The position numbers were made by a program, and so were the translations under genes. 64,000 bases of DNA, taken from positions 124,001 through 188,000 of the forward strand of contig JAIXMR010000001.1 of the NCBI GenBank assembly GCA_025677835.1. The letters are read 5' to 3'. Below are positions 11,288 to 27,754 of this stretch, piece by piece. Origin of the DNA: Sporodiniella umbellata. Lineage: Eukaryota; Mucoromycota; Mucoromycetes; Mucorales; Rhizopodaceae. The stretch's first letter is position 1. Each line of letters starts with the position of its first letter. The notes under the pieces are model-generated. The model was not told the origin of the DNA and made no database searches. It was given only the letters and a program-made list of their open reading frames with translations.

Positions 11288-13231
11288 ATGCAGCAACAAA
11301 ACATTCCTGTCATTCAAGTGGAAGGTATTCAACCCAGTACTAGACAACGTTCTTTTTCTTTTTCAAACCTTGTCAAGCGTACCCGAAGAGCTTACTCGGT
11401 ATCTTCTGCCTATCCTCCTGCTCATCATCAACAACAGTTAGCATTACCTTCCTTTTCGTCTGACCTTTCTTCTGTTATTGAGCTCACACCGGCCCAGAGA
11501 AGAAATTCAATCGCTGCAGCCCAAAGAAAGTATGAGGACTTTGAACAAAAAATTGAAGCAGCTCCCCTTTTTGTTTTGGTATCCACTTACCTCAACTATT
11601 TTATTCTCATCATCTTTGGTCACCTTCGAGATATCCTGGGCAAACTTTTTAAACAAAAAAAGTATGCACATCTAAGAACCAATGAAGGGTATGCACCTTT
11701 AGTGTCCGACTTTGATTCATTTTATACAAGACGTATGTATATTCGTATCAGGTAATAATAATGTCTCTTGCTAATGCTGACATTTTCTAAATCCTCCTAT
11801 TATTATTTTTTTTTTTTTGTATATCTGTATGTGTGTTATTAGAGATTGTTGGAATCGACCTACTACAGGTGTTCCAGGTAGAAAAGTGACTATTTTGGAA
11901 AGAGAATCCAAAGATTTCAACCAGACTTTTAGGTAAGACATCAAAACACAAACAAGTATATTATATATATATATATATATATGTGTGTATACTTATATCT
12001 ATATCAGTCTAAATGGGAAAACAACCGAGGCTATCAATTTTTCTTCTTATAATTACTTGGGATTCGCTCAAAACGAGGGTTATTGTGCAGATCAAGTAGA
12101 ATCGTGTGTGACAGAATATGGAATGAGCAGTAGTAGTCCTCGACTAGAGGCAGGCAATTTGGATATTCATCAGAACTTGGAAAAGCAAGTGGCACAATTC
12201 GTTGGGAAAGAAGATGCAATTGTAGTCTCTATGGGCTTTGCTACGAACTCAACAACTATCCCTTGTCTTGTCAGCAAGGTATTTTTTTTTTCATAAAAAA
12301 AAAAAAAAAAAAACGAGAAAAAAGCTGATGTTTTTAATATATCTTTAGGGTTGTTTGGTTATCAGTGACGAATTGAATCACAGCTCAATTATCTTTGGTG
12401 TACGACTTTCTGGTGCCTCCGTTCGAGTATTTAAGCATAACAACATGATTGATTTAAGAAACGTCTTGAGAGAAGCCGTTTCTCAGGGTCAGCCAAGAAC
12501 ACATCGCCCCTGGAAAAAAATTGTTGTAATTGTCGAGGGATTGTATTCAATGGAAGGCTCAATTGTCAATTTGCCTGAAGTAATCAAATTAAAACGCGAA
12601 TTTAAGGTAACAGAAAACAATCGAGGCTTGTTTTATAAAAAGTGGCTAATTTATTGTTAGTTTTACCTGTACGTAGACGAGGCCCATTCAATTGGTGCAC
12701 TGGGTGAGCATGGTGGAGGCGTATGTGATTTCTATGGTATCAGTTCAAAACACGTTGATATTATGATGGGTACATTTACCAAATCATTTGGTGCTGCTGG
12801 TGGGTACATTGCAGGCGATAAGGTAACTGCGCGCATTTTCTCTGTATATAAACAAGGATTTCTCTAACTTTTCTCTTTTGTTAGGCTGTTATGGACCATC
12901 TGAGGTTAAGAAACCATGCATTTGTTTATGCTGAGACTGTGTCTACTGCTGTTGCACAACAAATCAGTGCAAGTATGACAATTATCGGGTAAACTATAGG
13001 CTTCATCAACCCACGTTCAATGATGATCACTTACATTGTATTTTGTTAGAGGTGACGATGGAACTAACGACGGTGCAGATCGTATTCAAGCCTTAGCAGA
13101 GAATTCTCGATATTTTGCAAACGCCTTGAGAAGATTAGGATTCATTGTCTATGGTGATGAAGGAAGCCCTGTTATTCCCCTTTTACTCTTCAATCCTGCC
13201 AAGATATCGTAAGTGGATATATTTGCTTGAC

Positions 13232-13268
<37 letters not shown>

Positions 13269-13484
13269 ATTCTCTATTTGTCGATTAGCGCCTTTTCTAG
13301 AGAAATGTTAAAGAGAGGCATTGCCATCGTAGTTGTAGGGTATCCTGCGACACCTATCATTAGCTCAAGAGCTAGATTTTGCATATCATCCGCGCATACA
13401 CGCAAAGATTTAGATGAGGCGCTTAAACATATTAGTGAAGTAGGCGATTTGCTTATGCTTAAATTCAAGCCAGCACAACAGTGA
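11288..13484 (+). CDS. LCB2: serine palmitoyltransferase subunit 2
   Basis: This is a PLP-dependent enzyme of sphingolipid synthesis in the ER. It condenses serine with palmitoyl-CoA together with LCB1 to make 3-ketosphinganine. The first exon encodes an extended basic, serine-rich N-terminus and then a membrane segment, [20 protein letters not shown]. Later exons give the alpha-oxoamine synthase core: [50 protein letters not shown]. The PLP-lysine motif is [16 protein letters not shown]. The C-terminus, [17 protein letters not shown], is the expected family end. At least seven short introns interrupt it, two with (TA)n tracts and one with a poly-A run. The start is the first in-frame ATG after the T-rich leader. 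It converges on SRPK, with about 170 bases between stop codons. Confidence 0.96.
11962..11982. repeat. (TA)n microsatellite in LCB2 intron
   Basis: The repeat lies just upstream of the splice acceptor preceding the exon that starts [10 protein letters not shown]. Confidence 0.9.
13237..13265. repeat. (TA)n microsatellite in last LCB2 intron
   Basis: About 14 uninterrupted TA units between the exon ending [10 protein letters not shown] and the final exon. Confidence 0.9.
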
Positions 13485-13658
13485 TGTAGTTAATATAATC
13501 CCACCAAAAAAAAAAAAATATAAGAACCTGTGAATAATAATTTGTAATAAAAGTAATTTTTTTTTATACATGTATAGCAATGGCTGTTTTAAGAATTATT
13601 ATTAAAAAAAAAGGACTTTTTAAGGATACAAATGTACATAAAGTGTATATATATATTT

Positions 13659-19013
<5,355 letters not shown>

Positions 19014-19146
19014 TTAGGTTGGGTTAGGCTTTTTAGGGCACATCCTATTGAGTAAGCTGGTTAATAAACGGATACCAAAAAGAATTATCAACTTACATAG
19101 AGTAGTGTCCTTTCTGACCACAGTGAATGCAACGACCGTCTGACAT
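19014..19146 (-). CDS. 26-residue zinc-knuckle microprotein
   Basis: Two exons, 19097-19146 and 19014-19044, are separated by a 52-base intron with a strong GTAAGT donor and an ATAG acceptor. Joined, they encode 26 residues starting MSDGRC and ending KKPNPT. The core CIHCGQKGHYSMMC matches the CCHC zinc knuckle C-x2-C-x4-H-x4-C exactly. The fourth ligand, the last Cys, lies in exon 2, so the motif is completed only by splicing. CCHC knuckles bind single-stranded nucleic acid in Gag, CNBP and splicing factors; a stand-alone single knuckle is inferred to bind RNA or DNA as a small adaptor. A stop follows at once, so this is not the visible start of a longer chain. It could instead be the first part of an alternatively spliced larger gene. 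It sits alone in a gene desert. Confidence 0.6.
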
Positions 19147-22100
19147 GTTCTTAGAATTGAGTGGCTTGGAGTGAATGAGGAGGATGGGTAAGAGAAATAT
19201 ATAAATATTTATATACGTTTTTTGTATATATTCTCTAAAAAAAAAGGGGGTGATTGTTGTGAGAGCTTATAAAGAAAAAAAAAATAGAAAAAAAAATGGA
19301 AGCCTTTAAATACCTTTCTGTAAATTGTATTACATAGCACTCCGGATATAGATATGAGCTCCATTATCACGACGATCTCTCCCCACGTGGCTAACAGTAC
19401 AGATGAACCACAATTACGTTCGGTTTAATTTTGGATTACTCATGGCAGCCTTATTGGTTTTTCGGTCCTTTTCTTAACTTTTTTTTTCTTTAGAGCTTAA
19501 TTACTGATTTACTTTTTTTTTTTCTTAATAAGTTTTATTTGTTACACATACAGTAGCGTGACTGTCTAAAGAGAGAGAAAAGGAAAAAAAAAATACATAT
19601 TAAGGCTATCTCTACATCCATAGTCTCTTGACTCTTTTATTTATCTTCTTCCCTTCGACAAGACTTGGTTCATCTTGTTTCAAACAAAAAAAACTAAGAG
19701 CGACTCTTGACTTTTTTTTTTTTTGAACCCCACGAAAGTCAAACAAGACTTTTGCATTTTCTATATCTCCAGAAATTACTACATCTTCATGGCTTCAGTA
19801 AACAAAAAAGCAATTAAAAGAGTAAATACAAAGAAAAAGAAAAGGCAAAATATTAGTTTCAATTGTTATAATAAAAGGTTTCAAAAGCCAAGCTCTTTTT
19901 AATTGTTCTCTTCTTTTTTTAACTATGGTAATGAGAAGACTTAAAGAAAGGCTTGGCACAGAAGATTCTTCTGTGAAAACCGGCTCACCTAGTTTAAAAG
20001 AATCTTTTGTTTTTTTTTCTCAGTGTCAATAACACTTATAGTCAAAGGTATTCCAGATCCAAGGCTGACCAGACTTTGATCTTTGATGTTTTGTAAAACA
20101 ATATCACTGAAGATAATCAGCTCAGGTCTCCTAGCTCCGATAGAATACCCAGCTTAAATTGCCCAATAAAACGGAGTTGGATGATTTTGAACGTGTCCAT
20201 CGTTCAAAACTTTTACGTATAAACGTCTGGTCTATTTTGGACTGATAAAGCAAGCGTCCAAATTGCACGTAAAAAAAGTGTAATGAATAAAATAGAATTA
20301 AACAAGCACATGTATCAATACAAGCATGCAGTATATCAAACGAAAGAGCCTTTGTTCTCAAAATATAAGACTTTGTGTAAAACATTATTAAAAAAAATTG
20401 AGGGACTACAAAATCCGCATCATATCTTATCCTTCTACAGGTTTTCCTGTTAACAAACAAAGGCATAAGTTCAAACAGAAAATCAAAGGGAAAATGCAAC
20501 TAATTTGACTATAGAAACAAGAGCGTAATCTAATCTTTAACTTACAAAGCACCAGACGCGTACAACAATCGAAATGAACATCACGTCATTGAATAATAAA
20601 AAGCTTTCAGCAAACTTTAAAATTCACTTGCAAAACTAGCAGTCTCCCCACCCCCTTACTTTCTTTTTGTTAAACCATAACAATAATTTTTTTTTCTTGT
20701 ACACTTAATCCGGGGCTACCCGTGTTTCAGCATTGTTTTGATATTAACAATTTGTTTTTCGACTCACTTTTCGAGATAGTGAACTATATTCCGCTCCCAA
20801 AAAGTAATTTCATTCGTTATTTTAGTATTTTTTTGTTTTGACATGTCGCGTGGCGCTTCAGATTACCGTCAGAGCTTCCGATCATAAATGACGGAACTTC
20901 TTGAAGTGTAAGACGGTTTTAAAGCTCTAGGTGGATTATTTCTATGTTTGAAAAAAAAAAGTTGAGTATGTAATTCCCAGTTCTTATATTAAAAAAGAAA
21001 AACGCCATTTTAAAAGTACTTCATACTCAATAGTTTCGACTTCATGTGTGTTTTTCTAAATTGAGTTACTTTTGGTGAAAATTAAAGACTCTCGAGACAC
21101 GATGAAATAGCCGTAAAATTGCTTCAAGACACAGTTTAATTATATAAACATACGTGTTGTTTTGTTCCGACATATGGCGCTATCTCTGATAGGTTACCTA
21201 ATAGATTCAGTCCCTTTACAAAGTCAAATGAAACTGAAATAATCTACTACGCTTTAAATAACTTGCATTTTTTTTATAGTTCACTCCACCAGAGCGGCAA
21301 CATCTACACAGTAAGGGATTTCTTTACATGAAATTTCCTTGGACTTTGATAATTGAGAGACAAGCACAGACTTGAATATGTAAGTTAAAATTGTATCGAC
21401 ATTTTAATGTCCAAAGTTTGTTTCATTCCAAACATGTTTTATTGTACATTTTTTTCTTGTGCTCTATACTTAATACAAGAAAAAAAGTTGCATATTTTAA
21501 CTAAGGGGGATTATTGGCCGTCCAAGTATTAGAAGAGTCACTCTATGTTAAAAGTTGAATAGTTTTTTTTTTATTTTTAAAGTACTCCGCAAGATAAAAT
21601 AAAAGATTGTAGAGGAGGACGTATTAAGTAAGTTGCAACAATTCAAAACTTTTTTTTTTTTACAATTGAAACTTTAAAAGAAGCGAGCACAGTCCACTAA
21701 GTACTGATGTGCATCACTTTTGTTTTTTTTTTCCTTATGTGAATAAACAAATAAAAAGTTGTTTAAAAGTAACAATATGATAGTAAAACAAGAAAAATAC
21801 ACACTAAATAAGCTTTCTATATTCAATATCGCCTTTGCGGTAAAAATTTGTCCATTCGCCTTTGGTAGCTCTGTCTACTCAGAGCGGCAGCTCTAAAAAA
21901 TTGCCTTTTACTTCTACGACTTCTTTTCTTTGTTTACCTGCAAATACAAGAGCCACTGAAAAAGATTTTTCTGTCCAACGACAAGCTGGATTCTAAAAAA
22001 AAAGTACCTGTTTGTCATCACGTGTAAACAATATGCGTTGTACTCAACTATAGAAAGTGGAGGTGCTGTTCAACTCACCTTTTTTTTTTGCTAACTAAAT

Positions 22101-22428
22101 GCTCGTAAAATATTTCGAAAGAAACGTACGATAGAGGTTATGCGGCTAGTCAAATTGACTCATGTAAATAGTTAACAAAACGAGTATATCTTAAAAAGAC
22201 GCCATGGCGGATACATGCTCTTCAACGTAGTGTAGCACCAAAAGATTTTTATTATCTCTTTTTCTATTATTGTTCGCTATACACACAATTAGTTTACTAA
22301 GTTACTTGTACAGTATATCAAAGGTAGATGTGTAACTGGATATGTAGATACGCTTTCCCACCATTTTTTTTTGTTATTGTCTATTATAACGCGTTTTCTT
22401 TGTTTATTTCTACTTTAAAAAGCAAGAA

Positions 22429-22453
22429 CGGTTTTTTTTTTAAAAAAAAACCG
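22429..22453. repeat. palindrome CGG-T10-A9-CCG
   Basis: A near-perfect 25-base inverted repeat: GC caps flanking a T run joined directly to an A run. It could extrude as a hairpin or act as a transcription end signal. No gene nearby explains it. Confidence 0.7.
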
Positions 22454-25155
22454 GAAATTTTAGAAATCCCATTTTGTGTAAAGGCCTATCGATTTTAGGT
22501 TTAAATCAACTCTTTGTCAGATAATTACCTCGTGGTAACATTCCTGGTTGGATTTGTTTGCCTTTAGATAGGAAGTTATTCTTTTGAACAAAAAAAGACT
22601 ATCAAAAAAACACTCTCTTTTAATAGGTTTGCTATAGGTTTCAAAAGTTCCTAACTTTTGTTTGTCTGAAAAATACAAACAAAAAAAAGGCAGTATATTG
22701 GATGATGTCTGACACATAATCATCCGAAGCCAATTACTTTAGTTATAAAAAAAAAACCGAATAACAATATCCATATACAGTCGTAGGAATACCAAAAAAA
22801 TAGCCATGCTTAATAAATTGTATTTGAGGCAAAATTAGCTTTAGCTTTAATAGACTATGGATCTGTTTTGAGCTGAGATATATCATACCCCCTACCGCTT
22901 TTTTTTTAGTTTTTTTTTTTTGCCGAGTCTAATACATTTGATCATCTGATATCAATAGGCTTAAGCAAAAGTACACTTTTCCTTTTTTAGAGCACGTCTA
23001 CTTTCCCTCGATATAGCTCAAAAGTGAAAGGTGCTCTTTAGTACGAGGCTTACAAATGACACTTTGTCAGTCCCCCTTTACTTAAAATAAAAGCCAATTC
23101 CTTCGTAATCACCAAAAGAAAAAAAAGGTAAGCTTTCATTTTTTAGAATCAATTTTTATTCTTTGTGCGTGTAGGAGGGGGTGGTCTATAGAAATGGAGA
23201 TAAGATTGAAAGCGATGTATATTTAGACGTTGCTAACAGAAAAAGGAAACTTTTAATAAAACAATCGGTATTGTCTAAATAGAAACCTACGTATTAGTTT
23301 AGAAAATAAGCCCTAAAGATGCTATCGTGCCAATACTAGTCTGATTATGACTCAAGAATCGTTCAACCCTGGATCGAAATGACTGCAACAAGCTTTGGCC
23401 GCTTTTGAAAGTACACTCAAAGCAAACATGTCAAACTAGAACAGTGTTCTGTTTTACACTTTGTGTTAAATAAAAAGGATTCTGACTGGTAACAGTAAAC
23501 ATGTTCAGGATGTTTTTTTCGGAGTGTTTTATGGCAATCGTCTATAAATGTAATTTGTTAAGTAGCTTATGTCGGTAACGGCTCTTCAAAGGTTTTGCTT
23601 TACTGTTTAGCTTGGCTTAGCTGAAAAGTGTGGGAATTTAAACTTCAAAGGATTTCATGGCGGTATTTTAAAAATATGTATACCTTTGTAGAACAGGAGT
23701 GGGTTAAACTCGTTTATTATCTTAATACGGCTTTTTTTTTCTAGCTTGTGTTGTGGAAAATCTACAGTAATTCAATCTGTAGCCAGTTACAAACCATACT
23801 TGATGATACATAACTTGTTACGCTTTTATTTCTTCACTAACCTCATCACCTAAATCGACCTTTATTGAAATGTTTCTTTTAGCAGATTAAAGTAGTGCTT
23901 CAGAATGAAAAGAGTATTTCACTAAGGGACTGATTTCAATAAATTCGATAATAGACGCTGTACACTCTTTAGTTAGGTTGTTTTACATCTTACTCTTGTG
24001 TAAGTAAAAAAAAAAAAAAAAAAAAAAGTGTCATGGCACGCCCAATGTTGGTCAATTCATCATTAAATCACTTGAAGGAGAGCAATGATCAACTGATGAG
24101 AGACATCTCAAAAGATTTAAATATACAAACTTCAATAAAGAACTTTCAAATATAAGATAAGTTTTAAATATAGGAGAAATTTCATAGAATATCTAAATTA
24201 AATTGATACACATACTCTAAGAAGAAGCAAGAAACTGAAAGTGTTGAAGTGACTGGACAAGAACTAGAAACCAACCAAACATAATATAGGGAGAGAAAAA
24301 GAGAATATAAACGATCTTAGTGTCCTTGTGAAACTGGAACGTCTCTCGATAAAGATAATACCATGTATATTTTTTCAATTTTCAAAGCAGACAAAGCCTG
24401 TTTTTTTTTCTCACAAGCTATATAACGCTTGCTTTGATTGGGTCTCCTTTTTGTTTGTTTTGTTTTCAATCTTGAGGTAAAGCTACTGAGGACTGTATTT
24501 TGAAAGTGTTATGTAGTAGCGATAGGGAATCCAATAACAAACTCAATCTGATCAATTACGTAGTCTACAAGCTTGGGCTTATTATTCTTAATACTAGCGT
24601 TTCCGTGCTCGCATTAATTCCGAGATATTGTACTGTTGCTCAATTGCAAAGGAACAATAGCGAAAATACTAGCTCTAAACTTATACTATTCCAAATGTCT
24701 AGAAAGTTACAATGTAGTTTTTCAGTAAGCGACATGCACATAAGAAAAAAAGCTGATTTTGGTCGGCTGTGGCGTTGTTCATTGAGAGTACAGTACACTG
24801 CTTCAGAGTGATAAAAAAAACTGCAAAGAGTACAGATTTGTTGATTCTTTGTATGATCAAAGTAGCATGTGTTGTACTTTTCGGTCCTTAAGACTGTATC
24901 ACATGTATATCAGATACTGTGTGGCGTATTTAAGTAGAAATCTTTTGTTTTGTCTTTATATATACTATATATATAGTTGTCGATAGTAAACAAATGTTTG
25001 TACATCAAAAGAAGGAGTGCTTTTAAACCTTTTTGTCTGTAAATATCCTTGGCAGTATATAAGATTCTGAGATTAATTGGAATAAATATACTTACTGAGT
25101 CTCTATTTTTTTTGCCCAAAGTGGCTATATAGCTAAACTTTATTTTCCCCCTCCG

Positions 25156-25200
25156 AAAAAATCTGATAAAAAATCTGATAAATTAGTTATCAGATTTTTT
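25156..25200. repeat. direct repeat plus 14-base perfect hairpin
   Basis: The word AAAAAATCTGATAA occurs twice in tandem (25156-25169 and 25168-25181). The second copy pairs perfectly with TTATCAGATTTTTT at 25187-25200 across the loop ATTAG. The result is a 14-base-pair stem followed by a T run, resembling a terminator-type hairpin. Confidence 0.8.
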
Positions 25201-26001
25201 TTTTGCCCGCGAACCGGGAGATATCGTAAGACTAGCAAATCAGAGACTTTTGCTACATAAGTCGGTTTTTTTTTTGTTTACAATGAGTGATTCTATTTCA
25301 GCCAACAAAAAAAAAAAAAATTGTCAGCCAGAGTGCATGATTTGGCAACTTTTAAAAATGGGAATAGATCAGCAAATAAAAACAAAAATTGGCTCTTAAA
25401 GTGCCTTAGATCGATTTTGATGACGATTCCATGGTGGAGTTTTGTTGAGAGTTTTTTTTCTTGGTTTTTTGTTTTTTCTTCAAAAACCAACAAAGTAAAG
25501 TATACATGTGTAGTTGTAAACGCGCTGTTGCTTTTAGTAATGAACACATGTTTGTCAGTTGAAAGGCATCTTCGCGTTCTGAGGAATAATGAGCGGAGTG
25601 GCCATATTCGAGAAATTCCATTTGGAAATTTTCGAAAAAAAAGAAAAAACACAAAAAGTCAAAGACACGTAAATATGAAAATAAATGTTCATATTTCGCA
25701 TCTAATTTCTCCTACGACCATAGAAACAACTTAGCTAGCATAAATTAGATGCTTGATTTGACAAAAATAGAACATAAAAAAAAATTTTTTTTATATCAAA
25801 AAAGAAAAGCCGGACGCTCGCAGATTGTTTGAACCGGTCAGAGCGCTAATCAAGTGGACATTGACTGTAAAAGAAACAACAGAATTCGGTCTTTTAAAAT
25901 AAAGTACAAAGGGAACCTCACTTTAGAGCTTTTCTAGATCTTTTCTTTTTCTTTTTGCTTTTCTTGAGAAAAAAAAGAACAAAACGAAAAAAAAAACAAA
26001 T

Positions 26002-27754
26002 ATGTCTGTCGCCATTGATTATCCTGAGCCTGATACTTTTAAAGGTATTGATGAAATAAAACGAGCGTGTCCAGCTTTTTCAAAAGGCTGCCCCTATGCC
26101 AACATTGAAAAGTTGAGTGCACTCGTTATCTGTGGAGAAGAGGTCTCCCGATGGTAATAGCAAACACAATAAATACTTTTGGGATTAAATATACTGACTA
26201 TTTTGATAGCCCTGCTTATATGCAAGGTGCATTTTTTTGTTATATAGCAAAACAAAACTGATGCATCTCTTTTTGCCTTTATTCAATATAGGTTGCCCCT
26301 TCTCTCACAAAGCCAAAGACGAAATCGCATCTTTAAATACACAAATACCCAAAGCTCATCCTATCCTTAATATTCCTGGTAACACATCAGTAAAAGTGTA
26401 TATGGGTGCCTGTTGCTTATCTTTAATTTTATCAGAACTCCCTTCTTGTGACGAAGGCGTGACCTTGGTCAAGTCCTTAAATGAGGCTCTCAATCACGCA
26501 CAATCAGAACAAGAACAACAAAAGGCTACCAATGTACCATCCGATGTACTTGAAAACCCTGAACTAGCAACTGCTATGCGAGAAGGAACAAAGATCGTAC
26601 ACAGAGCTGCCGAAACAAGTGTTTTTACAAAGTAAGAAAAAAAAGTAGTTGGTTTCTTTTTTCCTTTAATATTTAAAGTTCTTTTTAAAGGCGATTTCTT
26701 AAAGGCGATATTAACGCAGATGAATATGGTCGCTATATAAATTCTCTATATTTCGTTTACTTGTAAGATAAAAAAAATACATGGCCCAATATATTTACCA
26801 ATATCATACTAACAACCCATTTTCTTTTGTTCTTCTATTATATCAACAAAACAGATACATGGAATCATTGCTTGAAGAATATAAGGACCATCCTGTAGTC
26901 AAACTTATTCATTTCCCTACTGAATTAAATAGAACCCAAAGCCTAGAAAATGGTAAGTTTTCTTCTTTTAAAAAACAAACTTTGTGAATTAGGAAAGATA
27001 AAGCAGTATGTATTAAATAAATTGTATATTATCATATCACTTTAGATTTATTGACTTTCTATGGACCGGAGCGCTTAGTCGAATTGATTGATCCTAAGTC
27101 AATGACACCTGCTGTCAAAAGCTATGTCGACAGTATGAGAGCTGCCTGTGATAAAAACCCTGCACTTTTGATTGCTCATAGTTATTCAAGATATCTTGGC
27201 GATTTGAGTGGTATGTAATGCATGAGTTTATTTACTTTGAAACAGTATAGTTAAACCTATTATGTAGGTGGGCAGTTGCTTTCCAAGCGTTTAAAGAAGT
27301 GTGTTTTAAAATACGATGATACCACTTGGGACTCTCAAGAAGGACTGAGCTTTTATACGTTCAGCGAACTCGGTAACCAAGTAGAATTCAAAAACTTTTA
27401 TCGTGAACGCCTTGACTGCGCAAGGGTGAATGCAGAGACCAAAGGTAAACCAAAAACCATGTACATCAAAGATAACGACTGAAAAATTTTCTTGAAAAAT
27501 AAATAGATATGATTGTTGCAGAGTCTATCAAATCGTTCGAGTTAAATATTGCTGTATTTGATGAAATCCAGGCACTCTCTGAGGCTGGTAAACTTGCACC
27601 CTCCTCTGTTGGAGTTAGTAAGCCAAAGACTCAGGAACCAACAATCAAAAAGTCAGATTTCAGAGGAACTAATGTTCTTTACTGGGGGTCTATGGCAGTA
27701 GCAGCTGGTGTTGTTGGTGCTATGGTTTACCAAAGACACTTCAAGAGAAACTAA
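26002..27754 (+). CDS. heme oxygenase, tail-anchored, with N-terminal Cys-Pro repeats
   Basis: Eight exons join to an open 422-residue frame. The catalytic domain has the proximal heme-ligand helix AMREGTKIVHRAAETSVF and the distal helix signature AHSYSRYLGDLSGGQLLSKR. Heme oxygenase opens heme to biliverdin, iron and carbon monoxide with electrons from P450 reductase at the ER. The C-terminus has a single hydrophobic segment (LYWGSMAVAAGVVGAMVY) and a basic tail QRHFKRN, so it is predicted tail-anchored. Before the catalytic domain are two similar units, CPAFSKGCPY and CPAYMQGCPF, giving four Cys-Pro dipeptides like heme regulatory motifs. The second unit is assembled using a 17-base micro-exon at 26210-26226. 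All junction phases agree. The start is an ATG after an A-rich leader. Confidence 0.94.

Larger units (their letters stand above)
19147..26001. other. nearly 7 kb without a supported gene
   Basis: Only scattered short open stretches are seen (for example 20131-20499 minus, 24500-24811 plus, and antisense-overlapping 25321-25734 plus and 25293-25652 minus). None has a family match or coherent splice model. A leader-like ATGGCTTCA at about 19791 and a short coding-like stretch (RRLKERLGTEDSSVK, about 19930) suggest a small or decayed gene but cannot be joined. A CACGTG lies at 19384, in the presumed promoter of the zinc-knuckle gene. Two striking palindromes are listed separately. Non-coding RNA genes cannot be excluded. 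Confidence 0.5.

Noticed and set aside
20131..20499. 122-codon open frame on the minus strand
   Set aside because: It opens at a non-ATG codon, has no recognisable domain and lies in spacer DNA.
21890..21915. GCCTTTTAC word like U5 snRNA loop I
   Set aside because: The flanking bases do not pair into the required stem and no Sm site follows at the right distance.
24500..24811. 103-codon plus-strand open frame
   Set aside because: It has a non-ATG opening, no domain and no flanking exon pattern.
25293..25734. Two long antisense-overlapping open frames (119 and 137 codons)
   Set aside because: Each uses a homopolymer-rich end, neither has a family resemblance or splice context, and overlapping antisense frames of this size can arise by chance.
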